In this document: piece after piece, positions 43,189-53,186 of the stretch
Position numbering within the stretch: the first letter of the stretch is position 1
How the letters are laid out: each line of letters begins with the position of its first letter
Position numbers and translations under genes: made by a program
Notes under the pieces: model-generated
What the model was told of the DNA's origin: nothing
Seen by the model: the letters and a program-made list of their open reading frames with translations, nothing else
The model's database searches: none
NCBI GenBank assembly: GCA_011947345.1
Contig: JAAVTG010000519.1
Span: 558,001-622,000, forward strand
Length of the DNA: 64,000 nt
From: Phytophthora quininea
Taxonomy: Eukaryota; Oomycota; Peronosporomycetes; Peronosporales; Peronosporaceae
Direction of reading: 5' to 3'

Positions 43189-45796
43189 ATGTGGTCAATG
43201 CAAAGATGTCTGTTGGTGGTGCTGGTGCTGCTGTGTTGGCATGCACGTTGGGGCAGTAGTGTGCAGCTGGACATCAGCACGTCGTCTCCAACGCAACTGA
43301 GCCAAGTGCTGCGCAGTTTGTACGCTAAAGGAGACATGGTGGAGCTCAAAGTGATGGCGCAGCAGATTGTCAACGAAAACAACACACAAGGTAGGAAACT
43401 TTAGCGTTTGTCCTACTTCTGCAATGTGTTTACAGTGTGTTTTTGGACAGTGTTGCATGACATGGCCAACCCCAGTGTGTTCCAGTATCTCGGCGTGGCG
43501 CAATATGCTTTGGGAGACTTGAAGGACGCCACGGCGACGTTCGAGTTGGCGGTCAAAGTGAATGAAGACGACGCTTCCAGTTGGGTGTTCCTGGGCAATT
43601 GCTACTTGTTCCAGATGAAATTGCTAGAAGCTGTCAAGGCGTTGGAAATTGGAGTGCTCCAAAAGGGTCGGTGAAGGATATCCACGCTCTGTACAAGGCG
43701 AGGAACTGGATCACGGACTGGAGAGACCATGACGACTTGGTAGGCCAACTTCAGAAGACTCTAGAGAAGAGTTTGCTATCCGGAGAGAGGTCTGCGTTTA
43801 ACGCGTTCGACTTCCCGGAGTTGCCCTCTAGAATGATCACGGAGCTGTCCAAGCAGGCCTATGCGAGCCCAGATACCCGAAAAGAACCCCTTTGTTGCGA
43901 CCCTGAGAAGAATCTGCGTCTGAAAGCCCCGGAATTACGTGTTGGGTTTGTGTCGTCGGATTTCGGTGTTCATCCCGTAGCGACATTGCTGCGAGGATTT
44001 TGAGTCTGCTCTCGAGCCCTCACCACCAAACGAAAGTCTTTTGCTTTTCACTTTCCGACGCCGGATCCTGGTGGAAACGAAATATCTCGCGGACAGTGGA
44101 CTACATGGTGTCTTTGAAAGGCAAAAACACGCTGGATGCTGCGAATATTATTCGCGAGCACGATATCCATGTGCTTGTGGACTTGAATGGACACACACTA
44201 CACTCTGGGATCGGAATTTTTCTCCACCGCCCAGCACCGGTTCAAATTTCGTATCTTGGTTTTCCCATGACACTAGGGAATCCCACCATCGACTTCTTCA
44301 TCAGTGACAATGTGGCAACCCCAGCGGAGACCGCAACAGAGCTGTTCAGTGAGAAAATCCTGCTTTTACCGATGCATTACATCGTCAACGATCACATACA
44401 AATGTTGGGTCACACAATAGCGGGCCAGCGACCGTCCGCAACAGCTCTAGCCCGACGAGCTCATAAGTCGTTGGTGTTCGCTACGTTCAGCAACTGGCAG
44501 GTTGGTGAGCTGTATAATTTGGTTGTCTTGTTCTTGCTAACTGTTCGTGCAATTGTGCCAATAGAAAATGGACCCGCCAATCTTCCGATCGTGGATGGAA
44601 ATTATGGCTCGAGTTCCTGCGAGTGTGATGTGGTTTCAAAAGTACTCAGGCTTTGAGGGTGCTGAAAGGAATCTACGCAACGAAGCAGAGGCACATGGCA
44701 TTAATGGCAACGAGAGGTTCATCTTTACCAACCTGGACCCGTGGATCGATCATACACGGCGAAAGCGCGTAGCGGATATCGTTCTTGATACGTCGTTGAA
44801 AAATGGTCACACAACTGTGCTCGACGCGCTGTTTGCAGGAGTTCCAGTGATCACGTTGGAAGGGTCTCGAATGGGCAATCGCGCGGGTAGTTCGGCCTTG
44901 CGATCGCTGCATTTGCACGACCTCACAGTGAACTCATTGAAGGAATACGTCGAAGTGGCTGTGTATCTCGCTACGCACCCGAAGGTGCTGCACAAACTCC
45001 GTGAGCAAGTGGCGATGAACCGACTGCAGTACCCTTTGTTCGATACAACTAGATATACTCACAACTTTGAAGAGTCCATTAAAGCGGCGTGGCAAGTCAA
45101 GAAGTCCGCTTGGCAATCCGAAGACCCAGCCAGACAGATGCACATATTCGCGTCAGTAGCATCGACTGAAGTGACACCTCGTTATATCCCCATTTTCTCG
45201 GCAAAGAAGACAAGAACGTCGAGGATGAATACGAAGTTCGCGTGCAAGCAGCTTTGGCAGCCAAAGAGCCCATCCGACTGCACATTGGTGGTCATGTCAC
45301 AAGCCCAGACTGGTGGATCGTGGATGCCAATGACGGCGATCGAGTCGACTTTGTCATGCACATGGACAACTTGTACGCGTTCCCAGACAACTCGGTCGAC
45401 ACGATTTATGCGTCTCATGTCTTGGAGCATTGTACGCACGGAGTGGGGCACGAATTGATAGCAACACTGAAGGAATGGCATCGCGTGCTGCGCCCAGAAG
45501 GACAACTGCTGGTATCGGTGCCCAACCTGTTCGTTCTCGCAACACTTTTCGTGAACGAGAGCATTCCGCACGACCACCGAGTCTGGATCATGACGGTCAT
45601 CTACGGCGGCCAGACGGACATGTACGATCTTCACAAGGTCGGGTTCGACGAGGGCATCCTCAGCGCGTATCTTGAGCTGACAGGTTTCTGCAACTTCACT
45701 CGCCACGACAGCTTCGGACTGTTCCAAGACTCGAGCGTTCTGGTGGTGTACGACCTCCCGATCAGTCTCAATGTCGAGGCGCGCATATGCAAATAA
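43189..45796 (+). CDS. GT41 (OGT/SPY-like) glycosyltransferase fused to a SAM methyltransferase, with signal peptide
   Basis: Exons 43189-43390, 43451-44500 (or from 43436), 44565-45796; about 828 residues. Residues 1-25 form a strong signal peptide (CLLVVLVLLCW). One or two TPRs follow (FQYLGVAQYALGDLKDA). The GT41 catalytic region has GFVSSDFGVHP, DLNGHTLHSG, PAPVQISYLGFP, FSNWQ/KMDP, FTNLDPW, DTSLKNGHTTVLDAL and GSRMGNRAGSS, as in O-GlcNAc/O-fucose transferases. After ~620 residues a class-I methyltransferase begins: RLHIGGHVTSPDWWIVDAN, ASHVLEHC, EWHRVLRPEGQLLVSVPN. Three shortages (A4 43661-43664, T4 43998-44001, T4 45193-45196) break the frame; allowing them restores one frame and all exon phases. 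Signal peptide plus GT41 is unusual. Confidence 0.85.
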
Positions 45797-46147
45797 GATA
45801 TTGGCGTCATGAACAGCCCCCGCACAACATCATTTGACTTGCAAGCAAGCAGTGCGACACCTTCCTGTCGTGCTGGCAGCACTTGATTGGGAAGATTATT
45901 GTAGACTGCTGTCCACAGACAGCAACGAGATCACATTGGAAGTGAACAAGGTCACGTTGACCGAGTACTTCGACGAGTCGAAGCAGGTCGGCGGTCGACC
46001 GTGTGCGGTGGTAGTCACGGATAGCGTAGATGTCGACGATTTGTATCCGTACAACCCTCAGGAACGAGTGCGGAGGGATATTAGCTCTACGACTGTGCTA
46101 ACGGAAATGCGGCGCAAGAAGCAGAAGCGAACGCTGTCGACTGCGAG

Positions 46148-47225
46148 CAGGGATCGAAAAAACACATTGACATTGTAAAAATTGTTCGCCACAATCAATA
46201 TTGTGGCGACCTCGACCAATATTGCCAGAATCGTGAGGGCAACTAGCAACTTCTACTCGTAGTTGTCGTGCTCTTCCGTCTCTGTTTCGCTATCTCCACA
46301 AGCTTCCCGCACTGCTTTCGAAATGATTTCGTTCGTAACAAGATCCCAGTTAAGCCTCAAGGAGAGGATTGACTCGAGCGTCTTCGCACTCACTCGCTTC
46401 CGCTTATACTATCCTCCAAGCATGCACTTCACTGCCGAGAACAGTCGTTCCACCTCGACGGAGACAGCAGGAAGCCAAGACAAATCGATGTACCTTGAGC
46501 GGTCTTCCTCTCTGGACTTGGATCTCTCTTCGATAGACGCTTTGACTTCCCCAGGCGATCTGCGGCGTCTGATGGTAGGTGCGACTTCTGCCTCGTTTCG
46601 CCGTACACCACTCGGACTTGCAGACCTTGGTGAACAAATACTAGAGGCTTTGGTGCGCTTCTTCTTTGAAGTGCCTGGGCGGGTCGATTTAGATTTTCTG
46701 TGTTTGCGCTTGATGCTGGGCTCTGAGGAGACACAAGCGCAACCAGAATTAATCGATTCCTCTCCTGTGGGGCGCAAAAGCCGATGGATAGTGCTGATTT
46801 CTTCTGGAGGCTTGAGGAGCAAACGCCGAGCTGATCGACATCGTTGGCAGAACAGGCTTGCGCGGAGTGATTCGAGACGAGGCTGCTTACGATAGTAGCG
46901 TGGCTAGCGGAGGGGTTCGATGCGGGGCTGCCGTGGAGGTTGAGCGGCGGTAATGTGGATTCAAAAGTGTGAGCTGGAGCGCGCCGTCGTCTAGCAAAAA
47001 CCTCGCTCGTGCTCTCCCACTTCCTCGTACCTCGAGACCACAGACGTGGTTATTTGCCTCTGCCAACTCGTCGAACAAGACCTCACAGACACTTCAACGA
47101 GAAGACACACAATTAGATCGATGCATTGCAATTGTTTTCCCCAAGAAATTGACATTGCTCCAGCATTGATTGTGTCGATCGTCTCGGCAACAATCCATAT
47201 ACAATGGATATTGTCCGATGCCTGG
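46148..47225 (-). mobile_element. hAT-derived element, copy B (defective)
   Basis: Ends CAGGGATCG... and ...CGATGCCTGG, imperfect terminal inverted repeats. The 8-bp direct repeat ACTGCGAG lies on both sides (46140-46147 and 47226-47233), the target-site size of hAT transposons. It holds a perfect short palindrome (CGCCACAAT-CAAT-ATTGTGGCG) near its left end. The minus-strand frame 46409-46822 ends in VSVEVERLFSAVK, the start of the hAT dimerisation domain; the rest of the transposase is missing. Confidence 0.82.
46409..46822 (-). CDS. Truncated hAT transposase C-terminal fragment
   Basis: 137-codon open frame inside copy B: a basic Ser/Lys/Arg-rich region then SWLPAVSVEVERLFSAVKCM, typical of the hAT C-terminal dimerisation domain, cut short by a stop before the rest of that domain. 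The DDE catalytic core and BED finger are absent. The equivalent frame in copy A (30539 onward) is broken. Confidence 0.6.
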   Translation of the reverse strand: MLLKPPEEISTIHRLLRPTGEESINSGCACVSSEPSIKRKHRKSKSTRPGTSKKKRTKASSICSPRSASPSGVRRNEAEVAPTIRRRRSPGEVKASIEERSKSREEDRSRYIDLSWLPAVSVEVERLFSAVKCMLGG

Positions 47226-47438
47226 ACTGCGAGTGAGCAGGATTCTGACGGTACAACTTCTAGTGACAACGCCGATAACGATGAAGACGACGAAGAACTG
47301 GTCGTTGTCATGCAGCGTGTGGCGTTCATGAAGATGCGCCGCCCCGAGTTCGAGAAACGCGATGCGCTCTTTGAAAGAAGGCATCGCGAGCTGGGGGAAG
47401 TCGAGGTGCAGTCGATTCGAGGAGCCGTCAACGCTTAA

Positions 47439-47691
47439 ATCCTAAGCCAAGGACAAACGTGAGCCCCCGCATCAACAGACAGCTCGAGCTCGTGCAGCGA
47501 ACCCGATGAGCTGGTCGTGGTCATGCGCCGTGTGGCTTCCATCAAAGTCATCCGTCCGGCGTTTGACGTGCCGGAGGAAGTGCTGGCCGACTTGCGCCGT
47601 TGAAACGACCTCCAGCATTGACGAGGCGGCCTCCATGAGGCGGAGCAGGAGGCGATTTCATACTGCACGACCAGCGACCACCACGGCAGCA
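47439..47691. other. Partial second copy of the acidic-protein motif
   Basis: A plus-strand stretch at about 47490-47604 reads SEPDELVVVMRRVASIKVIR then a stop, clearly related to the C-terminal part of the hAT-split gene just upstream. No complete gene seen. Confidence 0.45.
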
Positions 47692-48168
47692 TCACAGCCC
47701 AGCAGGGAGTTGATCTTTGTTGCGCTTCCTGAATTTCTGGTACCAGCCAGGCGAGGCTTTGAAGGCAGGATCATCGGATCGCTCGCGAGCTTTCTCCGCG
47801 ACCCACTCGTACGAGACGCACTCGCCCGACTGGACCCTCGCGTTGATCAGCTCCACCAAAGCCTTTTCAGCCTCCTTGAGCGCAGGCGAACGTCCTCCAT
47901 TCCCCATGTTCTTCTTGTACGGGAGCTCGTACGCGGTCACCAGCGCCTCGGTCGTACCTGTGCAACAGAACTCGTCCCTGTACAGCTGCGCGACGAACGC
48001 CATGTTCACGAGAGCGACCATGTTGACGAAAAACAGGGTCGCTGTCGAGAACACGATGTCCAGCGCGCGCAGCTGTGTCGGGGACTTGGGGTTCACGCGG
48101 GTCTTGTTCACCGTCGCGGCGATCCCGCCGTCGCTGCTCTTCTTGTGCTTCAGCGGAGACGGAGCCAT
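47692..48168 (-). CDS. CENP-B/Tc5-type HTH domain protein
   Basis: 158 residues from ATG at 48168 (MAPSPLKHKKSSDGG). A hydrophobic stretch at ~45-62 (LFFVNMVALVNMAFVA) is followed by a CENP-B/Tc5 transposase-type DNA-binding helix-turn-helix: KEAEKALVELINARV, AEKARERS, FKASPGWYQKFRKRN. This domain normally sits at the N-terminus of pogo/Tc5 transposases or their domesticated descendants; here no DDE domain follows before the stop at 47692. A truncated or domesticated transposase is the likeliest reading. The open frame extends upstream to 48471 through low-complexity repeat sequence and is not used. Confidence 0.6.
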   Translation of the reverse strand: MAPSPLKHKKSSDGGIAATVNKTRVNPKSPTQLRALDIVFSTATLFFVNMVALVNMAFVAQLYRDEFCCTGTTEALVTAYELPYKKNMGNGGRSPALKEAEKALVELINARVQSGECVSYEWVAEKARERSDDPAFKASPGWYQKFRKRNKDQLPAGL

Positions 48169-48269
48169 GGTTGCACGCCAGCCAGAGAGAGAATGACCGC
48201 TCGACGGCGGCGGCAGCCAGCCATGGCAGCCGCGGTGGCTGCCATGGCCGGTTCTCGAAAATTGCGGTC

Positions 48270-48445
48270 GGATCGTTCGTAAATTCGCCGCCGAATTTAC
48301 GATTCGAAATCGGCGGATCCCAAAACCGTCCCCGATTTCGAATTGCAACAGCAGCTTAACTGCCCGATCCCAAAATTCGAATTCCGATCCCAAAATTCGA
48401 ATTCGGCGGATCCCAGATTCGAATTCCGATCCCAAAATCCGTTTT
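48270..48445. repeat. Short degenerate tandem repeat (GATCCCAAAATTCGAATTC-type)
   Basis: Variants of CGATCCCAAAATTCGAATTC recur at irregular spacing between about 48362 and 48440, with related words (CCGATTTCGAATT, AAATTCGCCGCC) up to 48270. It lies between the CENP-B-type gene and the start of the C2/PH gene. Confidence 0.7.
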
Positions 48446-48676
48446 TGCCTGAAAAAATCATTCATGTGCACTTTTGAGGAACACGAACACAGCGCCCCCT
48501 CACTCTCATTCCGCGGCGGGAGGAAGCGCTGCGCTTGGCGAGCAGGTATCTCGTGGCTTTCCAGGCCTCAAGCTGCTCTTCTACGAGGCTCTTCTTCTCG
48601 TCCACCCTCTTGTGCGTCTAACCGTGTTCTTCCTGCCCGTTATTACCCATTTCCCAGCCAGATAGACCCATTGAAC

Positions 48677-51600
48677 ATGAGCGGACGCAATAGCGGCCGT
48701 AGCAGCGCGCGCTCGAGCCTCAGCGGCTCCCCGCGCCACATGACGGTGGAGGAGATGAACCAGTTGTCCATCCGCAGTCTGGAGGAGCTGAACCAGCTCT
48801 CGCAGGCCACCAGGGAGTTCGGGGAGGTCTACAGCGGCAGTCCGGACAACTCCCGACGCTCCCCAAGTTCCTGCAGAGACTCTTCGACCCGCTGGAGACC
48901 AGGACGGACGCCGAGTGCCTCTTTCGAGTGCGCATCTCCGGCATCCAGTGCCGCAATCTACAGGGCCGCATGTTTGGCGGCAAACACGATCCCTTTGTGG
49001 AGTTCTACTGGGACGACCCAGAAGAGAAGGCTCCGTACGCTACACCCGTGATTAAGGCAGACCTGAACCCCAATTTTAAAGGACTACTGCTTGCCTTTGA
49101 GTACAAGGCCACACTGAATGAGCTGGCCAAGAGATACTTGGCGGTGAAGGTGTTTTCGAGCAGGAAGTTCCACGTCAAGAACTTGATGGGACATACCAAA
49201 GTGGACTTGTGGAGTATTGCCACCGGACCGGTACACCACGATCACCATTTGGTGGGCTGTGAGAATGGCCGAGTGGTGTTTAACTGTTACATGGAGCAAT
49301 GCAGCGAGTGGAACATTTCGGTGAGTGACGTGGGCGTCATGATGCCTGCCATTGCGAATGAACTAGATCGTCCGGAGGGGCACGATTTCCAGGAGGATGC
49401 GTCCCTGCCGCTGAAGAAATTTGGCGTGAGCTACAAGTGCACGATCGGAACGAACGAGAAATTTTACATGGGAAACAAGCTGAAACATGCGGTGAAACGA
49501 GAGATTGGAGATATTCACGAAGTGAGCTTCCAGGCATTAGCGAGACTAGCGGTATTGTCTTCGCGTGTGTCAAGACCAAACACCCAGCCGAAGGGAGACG
49601 CGACAAGTGAAGATGAAGTGAGTTCCGACTCGCTGATGGCTCAGGATCCCATGGGGGTGGAGTGGGCGACGTCATCAGACTATCTGCCCCCGATCACGCG
49701 ATACAGCACGTTCGATGAGCTTATGTCAGCGACGCTAACTCTGGAGGTAACGCATTCTTTTGGTCCGACGTATACATTAACCTGTGCTGTGTGAGATAGG
49801 TTCGTCAATTGTTGGTAGGTCGCGGTCAAATGTCCACAGACCCGGACGGCGGATTTTGAGCTTGCTAGAGAAGTACAAGAAGGACACTTTGGTGCGTTTT
49901 GTGACGATTGTTTTGGTGGATTGATGATGTAAAGCTAACGCTGAATCTCTTCCTCAGGCATTGCCGAACACAGATGTCCAATTTGATGATGAAATTAAGA
50001 ATACGATCCTGTTCGGACAGACGTGGCTGTCTCTGGAAAAGATTTTTGAGGACGCACTGCAAGAGCGAATGAAGAAAAAGTATGACTCTGACCCTGATCA
50101 CGGGATGAACGGGCTCGGGTTTTCCGAGCAGTTTGTCACCAGCAAGTTTGAGCAGAGTCTTACGTTGAAGGGACATCAGGTCGGAGTGATTTACGGTACA
50201 ATTCTATTCAAACGGATTCCAGATGTTCGACAGTTGCGATGTGGAGTGAACAGCGAGAATGGCATTTCGTCTTCCAGCTCTGTGATCGTGGGGACAGTGG
50301 CGGCAGGGTCCAAAAAGAATGCACGAAAATCAAAAGTGGTGATTCCAATTGAGGCCCAGCGGGTGTTGGAGAAGATGCAGGACTTGGTGGAGTTGATGGC
50401 CAATCGGCAGAAAGACGACAAGGAAGGGAAAGTGCGGAAAGCCACCAAGATCCTCAAAATGTTGCAGGTATCGCACAAGGCGTCGATGCTGTCGTGGGTG
50501 TACGTGTCCGCTGAAGCGCTAGAGGAGACGAAAAACATTCTGCTGCGGCTGTGGCAGTTCCTGCTCGAGAACATCCGCGTCAGACACTACACTCTGCGCA
50601 ATGTGTTCTACGAGTTGCTGTTTTATTTAGTAAAGCGGGCGGAACTTAGCGATTTGCCCTTGCTGGGTTTCGACTCGACTGTTCATACCACTGCATCGGG
50701 AACGAAGCACTCTCACAAGGTCTCAAAGAAAGATCTTGAGTTTGGCTTAAAGCTGCGCGCCATGCTGGTTGAAACCAAGTTCTGCGTGCTGCAAACGGTG
50801 TCTGTCCGTGGCGTGATGAACAATAATCTCATGTTCTTTGTGGCACGAATGCTGTCGGTCTTGTGCTTCCGTCTCCCTAGCTTTGGCGTGGAGCTGTACC
50901 AGCTCTGGTCGGAATCCTACAACGAACCGGTACCTGAACTGGCTGCCGAGTTCCGGATGAATGCCGACGCAGATCTGTTCGCTATGGACGGACTCGAAGC
51001 CCACCTTGATTGGCGGCGATTCCACAAGGCCATCTTCGACGAGTTCGGGGAGAAGGCGCTTCGAAATCAGGAAGAAGAGGCCGAAGACAAATACGAAGTC
51101 ACTTCGGAGGCGTGGAAGTCTCGCTTCCGCCGTCTTAACGGAGAGGCAAACACTCTGAATATTTTATTGGTGGATCAATGGCTGTGGTATGTGCTAGATA
51201 CGCTCGCCGTCTTGAACCAGAAGATCGGATGGGTCCACTTGCCAGGTTATACGCAAGTCTTGATGGTGTTCTTCTTGGAGTTGAAGACGCAAAAGTCTGG
51301 CTGGTTGCCGCCGACGCTGTACAAGCTGTCCTGCACCATGTTGTCGAACTCGCACTTGATTAACCCCATGACCAAGTTCCTTCTGAGTAGTACGAGTGTG
51401 CACGACGTTACTGCTGTCATTGGTGCTGTTGAGCTGCTTGGGGTGTGGATGTATATGATTAGGAGTTGGCGTGTGCGTTTGAGCTCGTATCGACTGTCGC
51501 ATCTCGAGAACAACGACCGCTGGAACTTCCACCAAGACGACCAGTACTCCATTCCAGCGGGAGACGAGGTATCATTGCTGCCGCCGTCGTTCGATTTCCG

Positions 51601-52969
51601 CTTTCTGTGCGCTGCCTTGCGCATTCTGCTGGACTCAGAACACACGCAAGTAGTGTTGACCACGCTGGAGTTTCTGTACAATTGCTGGGATTGTTTCCCG
51701 AGAGGCATGCAGATAAGCTCAGATTTGAGCTGCTTCGGTCGTTCACCCGGCTGTTTCTGCATTGGCATCGCGAAGTGCGCAACTTCTTCCAGACGCTAAT
51801 CGCTTTTCGTGTGTTGAAGCCTCACGGATGGACTCAAAAGGGAGCGTCGTTTGTCAACACACCGCCGCACAGCCGTCGCCAGATCGATGCTGTGGCTGCA
51901 GACTTCAACTCGTCTCTCGGGACGGAAAACCCCACGGACAACAGTCGGCACTCGCGATCTTACAGCGCCAGCAACCTCATGGACTCGGTACATAAGCGTC
52001 TTAGTACATCTTCTCCACGCTCGTCCCCACGCTCGTCGCCTGCTCCTTCCCCACGTGGATCAGGCTCCAGCTTGTCACTGACCATTTCATCTCCTAACAG
52101 TCGTAGCTTCGGCAGTGGCCACAGCACACCCACCTCGGAGCACAATGCTGGGGACCAGAAGACGCGTAGCATCTCGGAAGACTACGTCAAGCATCCGATC
52201 CCACCGCAGCCCAAGATGGATGCCAATATTCAGACAAAGTTCAATCGTATGCTCGAGTCGATCTATATCGCCGCCAACAAGTACATCGACCGCCAGAGTG
52301 AGAGTGGCAACCTCCTCCGGAAGCAGACGTTGAAGGCGACGTGGAAGAAGAAGGGCATGCTACTCAAACAGGGCTTCATCTACAAGAACACTTGGAAAAC
52401 AAGTACTTCTCGTTGCAGAATAACAAACTAGGATATGGCGACTCGGAGCACGGCCCCATCAAGCGCGAGATCAACGTGATCGGCAGTGTCGTGTCCGAGA
52501 TGTCGAATCAGTTGGATCATTCGCAGGGAACGCGAGTAGTGCTGTTCAACTGCTTCTCTGTGGACAGCGGCTATCAGAAGTTCGTACTGTGTGCCCCCAC
52601 TTACGAGGAGCAACGCGAATGGATAGAGGTACTGCAACAGAATGCAACCGCAGAGACGGCGGAGCGGAAAGACCCCGAACAACTGACGCAGGTGGATCTC
52701 GCCGAGGTAGCGGAACAGTTGAAGGAGCTGACTGGGAAGCACTCGAGCCCAGACGATGTACCGGAGAACCTACTGCCATACACGGTGCTAGCCGTCAAAG
52801 AGTAAGGGGCTCTATAGCGCATAATGTTGGATTTCTAACATTTCTTTCTTTTAGGTGGCTGAACTTCCGCGTGACAGCGATGGAGATCGAGAGCAAGATC
52901 GCGACGGGCGAGCCGTTCCAGATGCCAGTCTTGCTGTCCAAGTCGTCGCTCTACGCCGACGACGACTAA
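48677..52969 (+). CDS. C2 / DUF1765 / PH domain protein
   Basis: Exons 48677-49746, 49800-49891, 49958-52801, 52855-52969; about 1374 residues. A Ser-rich N-terminus leads to a C2-like domain (FRVRISGIQCRNLQG, GKHDPFVEFYWDD). A long helical region follows and includes LHWHREVRNFFQTLIAFRVL, a DUF1765-like signature. Then comes a Ser/Pro-rich linker and a PH domain (KKGMLLKQGFIYKNTW, YFSLQNNKLGYG, CAPTYEEQREWIEVLQQ). Membrane-lipid binding at both ends suggests a peripheral membrane scaffold. Four one-base shortages break the frame (C4 48861-48864, C3 49841-49843, TTTCCC 51694-51699, A4 52396-52399); with them all exon phases agree. The DUF1765 label is less certain than C2 and PH. Confidence 0.8.
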
Positions 52970-53186
52970 TCTTAAGAAGCAGCGGAGGATCGCACTCCTC
53001 GTGTTCCACCCCTCCACTGCCAAACTGTACTGTCATCCGAGATAACTCATTCTCGGACAGGTCTACCACGTGCGCGATCCGATTATAGGAGCGCATTCTT
53101 CCGCCTAATTAATCCAACATGACTTCCATGTTCATCAACTTGGTCTTCTTGTGGGTTTTTGGGTCCACTTTTGGGTACATTCATCA

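Larger units (their letters stand above)
45834..47438 (+). pseudogene. Unrecognised acidic protein gene split by a hAT insertion
   Basis: The left part is open from at least 45834 to the insertion at 46147 (LDWEDYCRLLSTDSNEITLE ... MRRKKQKRTLSTA); the right part (47234-47438) gives DSDGTTSSDNADNDEDDEEL and ends GAVNA. Removing the hAT element and one copy of the 8-bp duplication joins the two parts in the same frame, so the gene was intact before insertion. The 5' start is unresolved. The acidic run followed by VVVMQRVAFMKMRRPEFEK is repeated in diverged form at 47490-47604. No known domain. Confidence 0.6.

Noticed and set aside
43661..45196. Programmed ribosomal frameshifting in the GT41 gene
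   Set aside because: Three shifts at different short runs without slippery heptamers, and the same pattern in unrelated genes, make consensus error far likelier.
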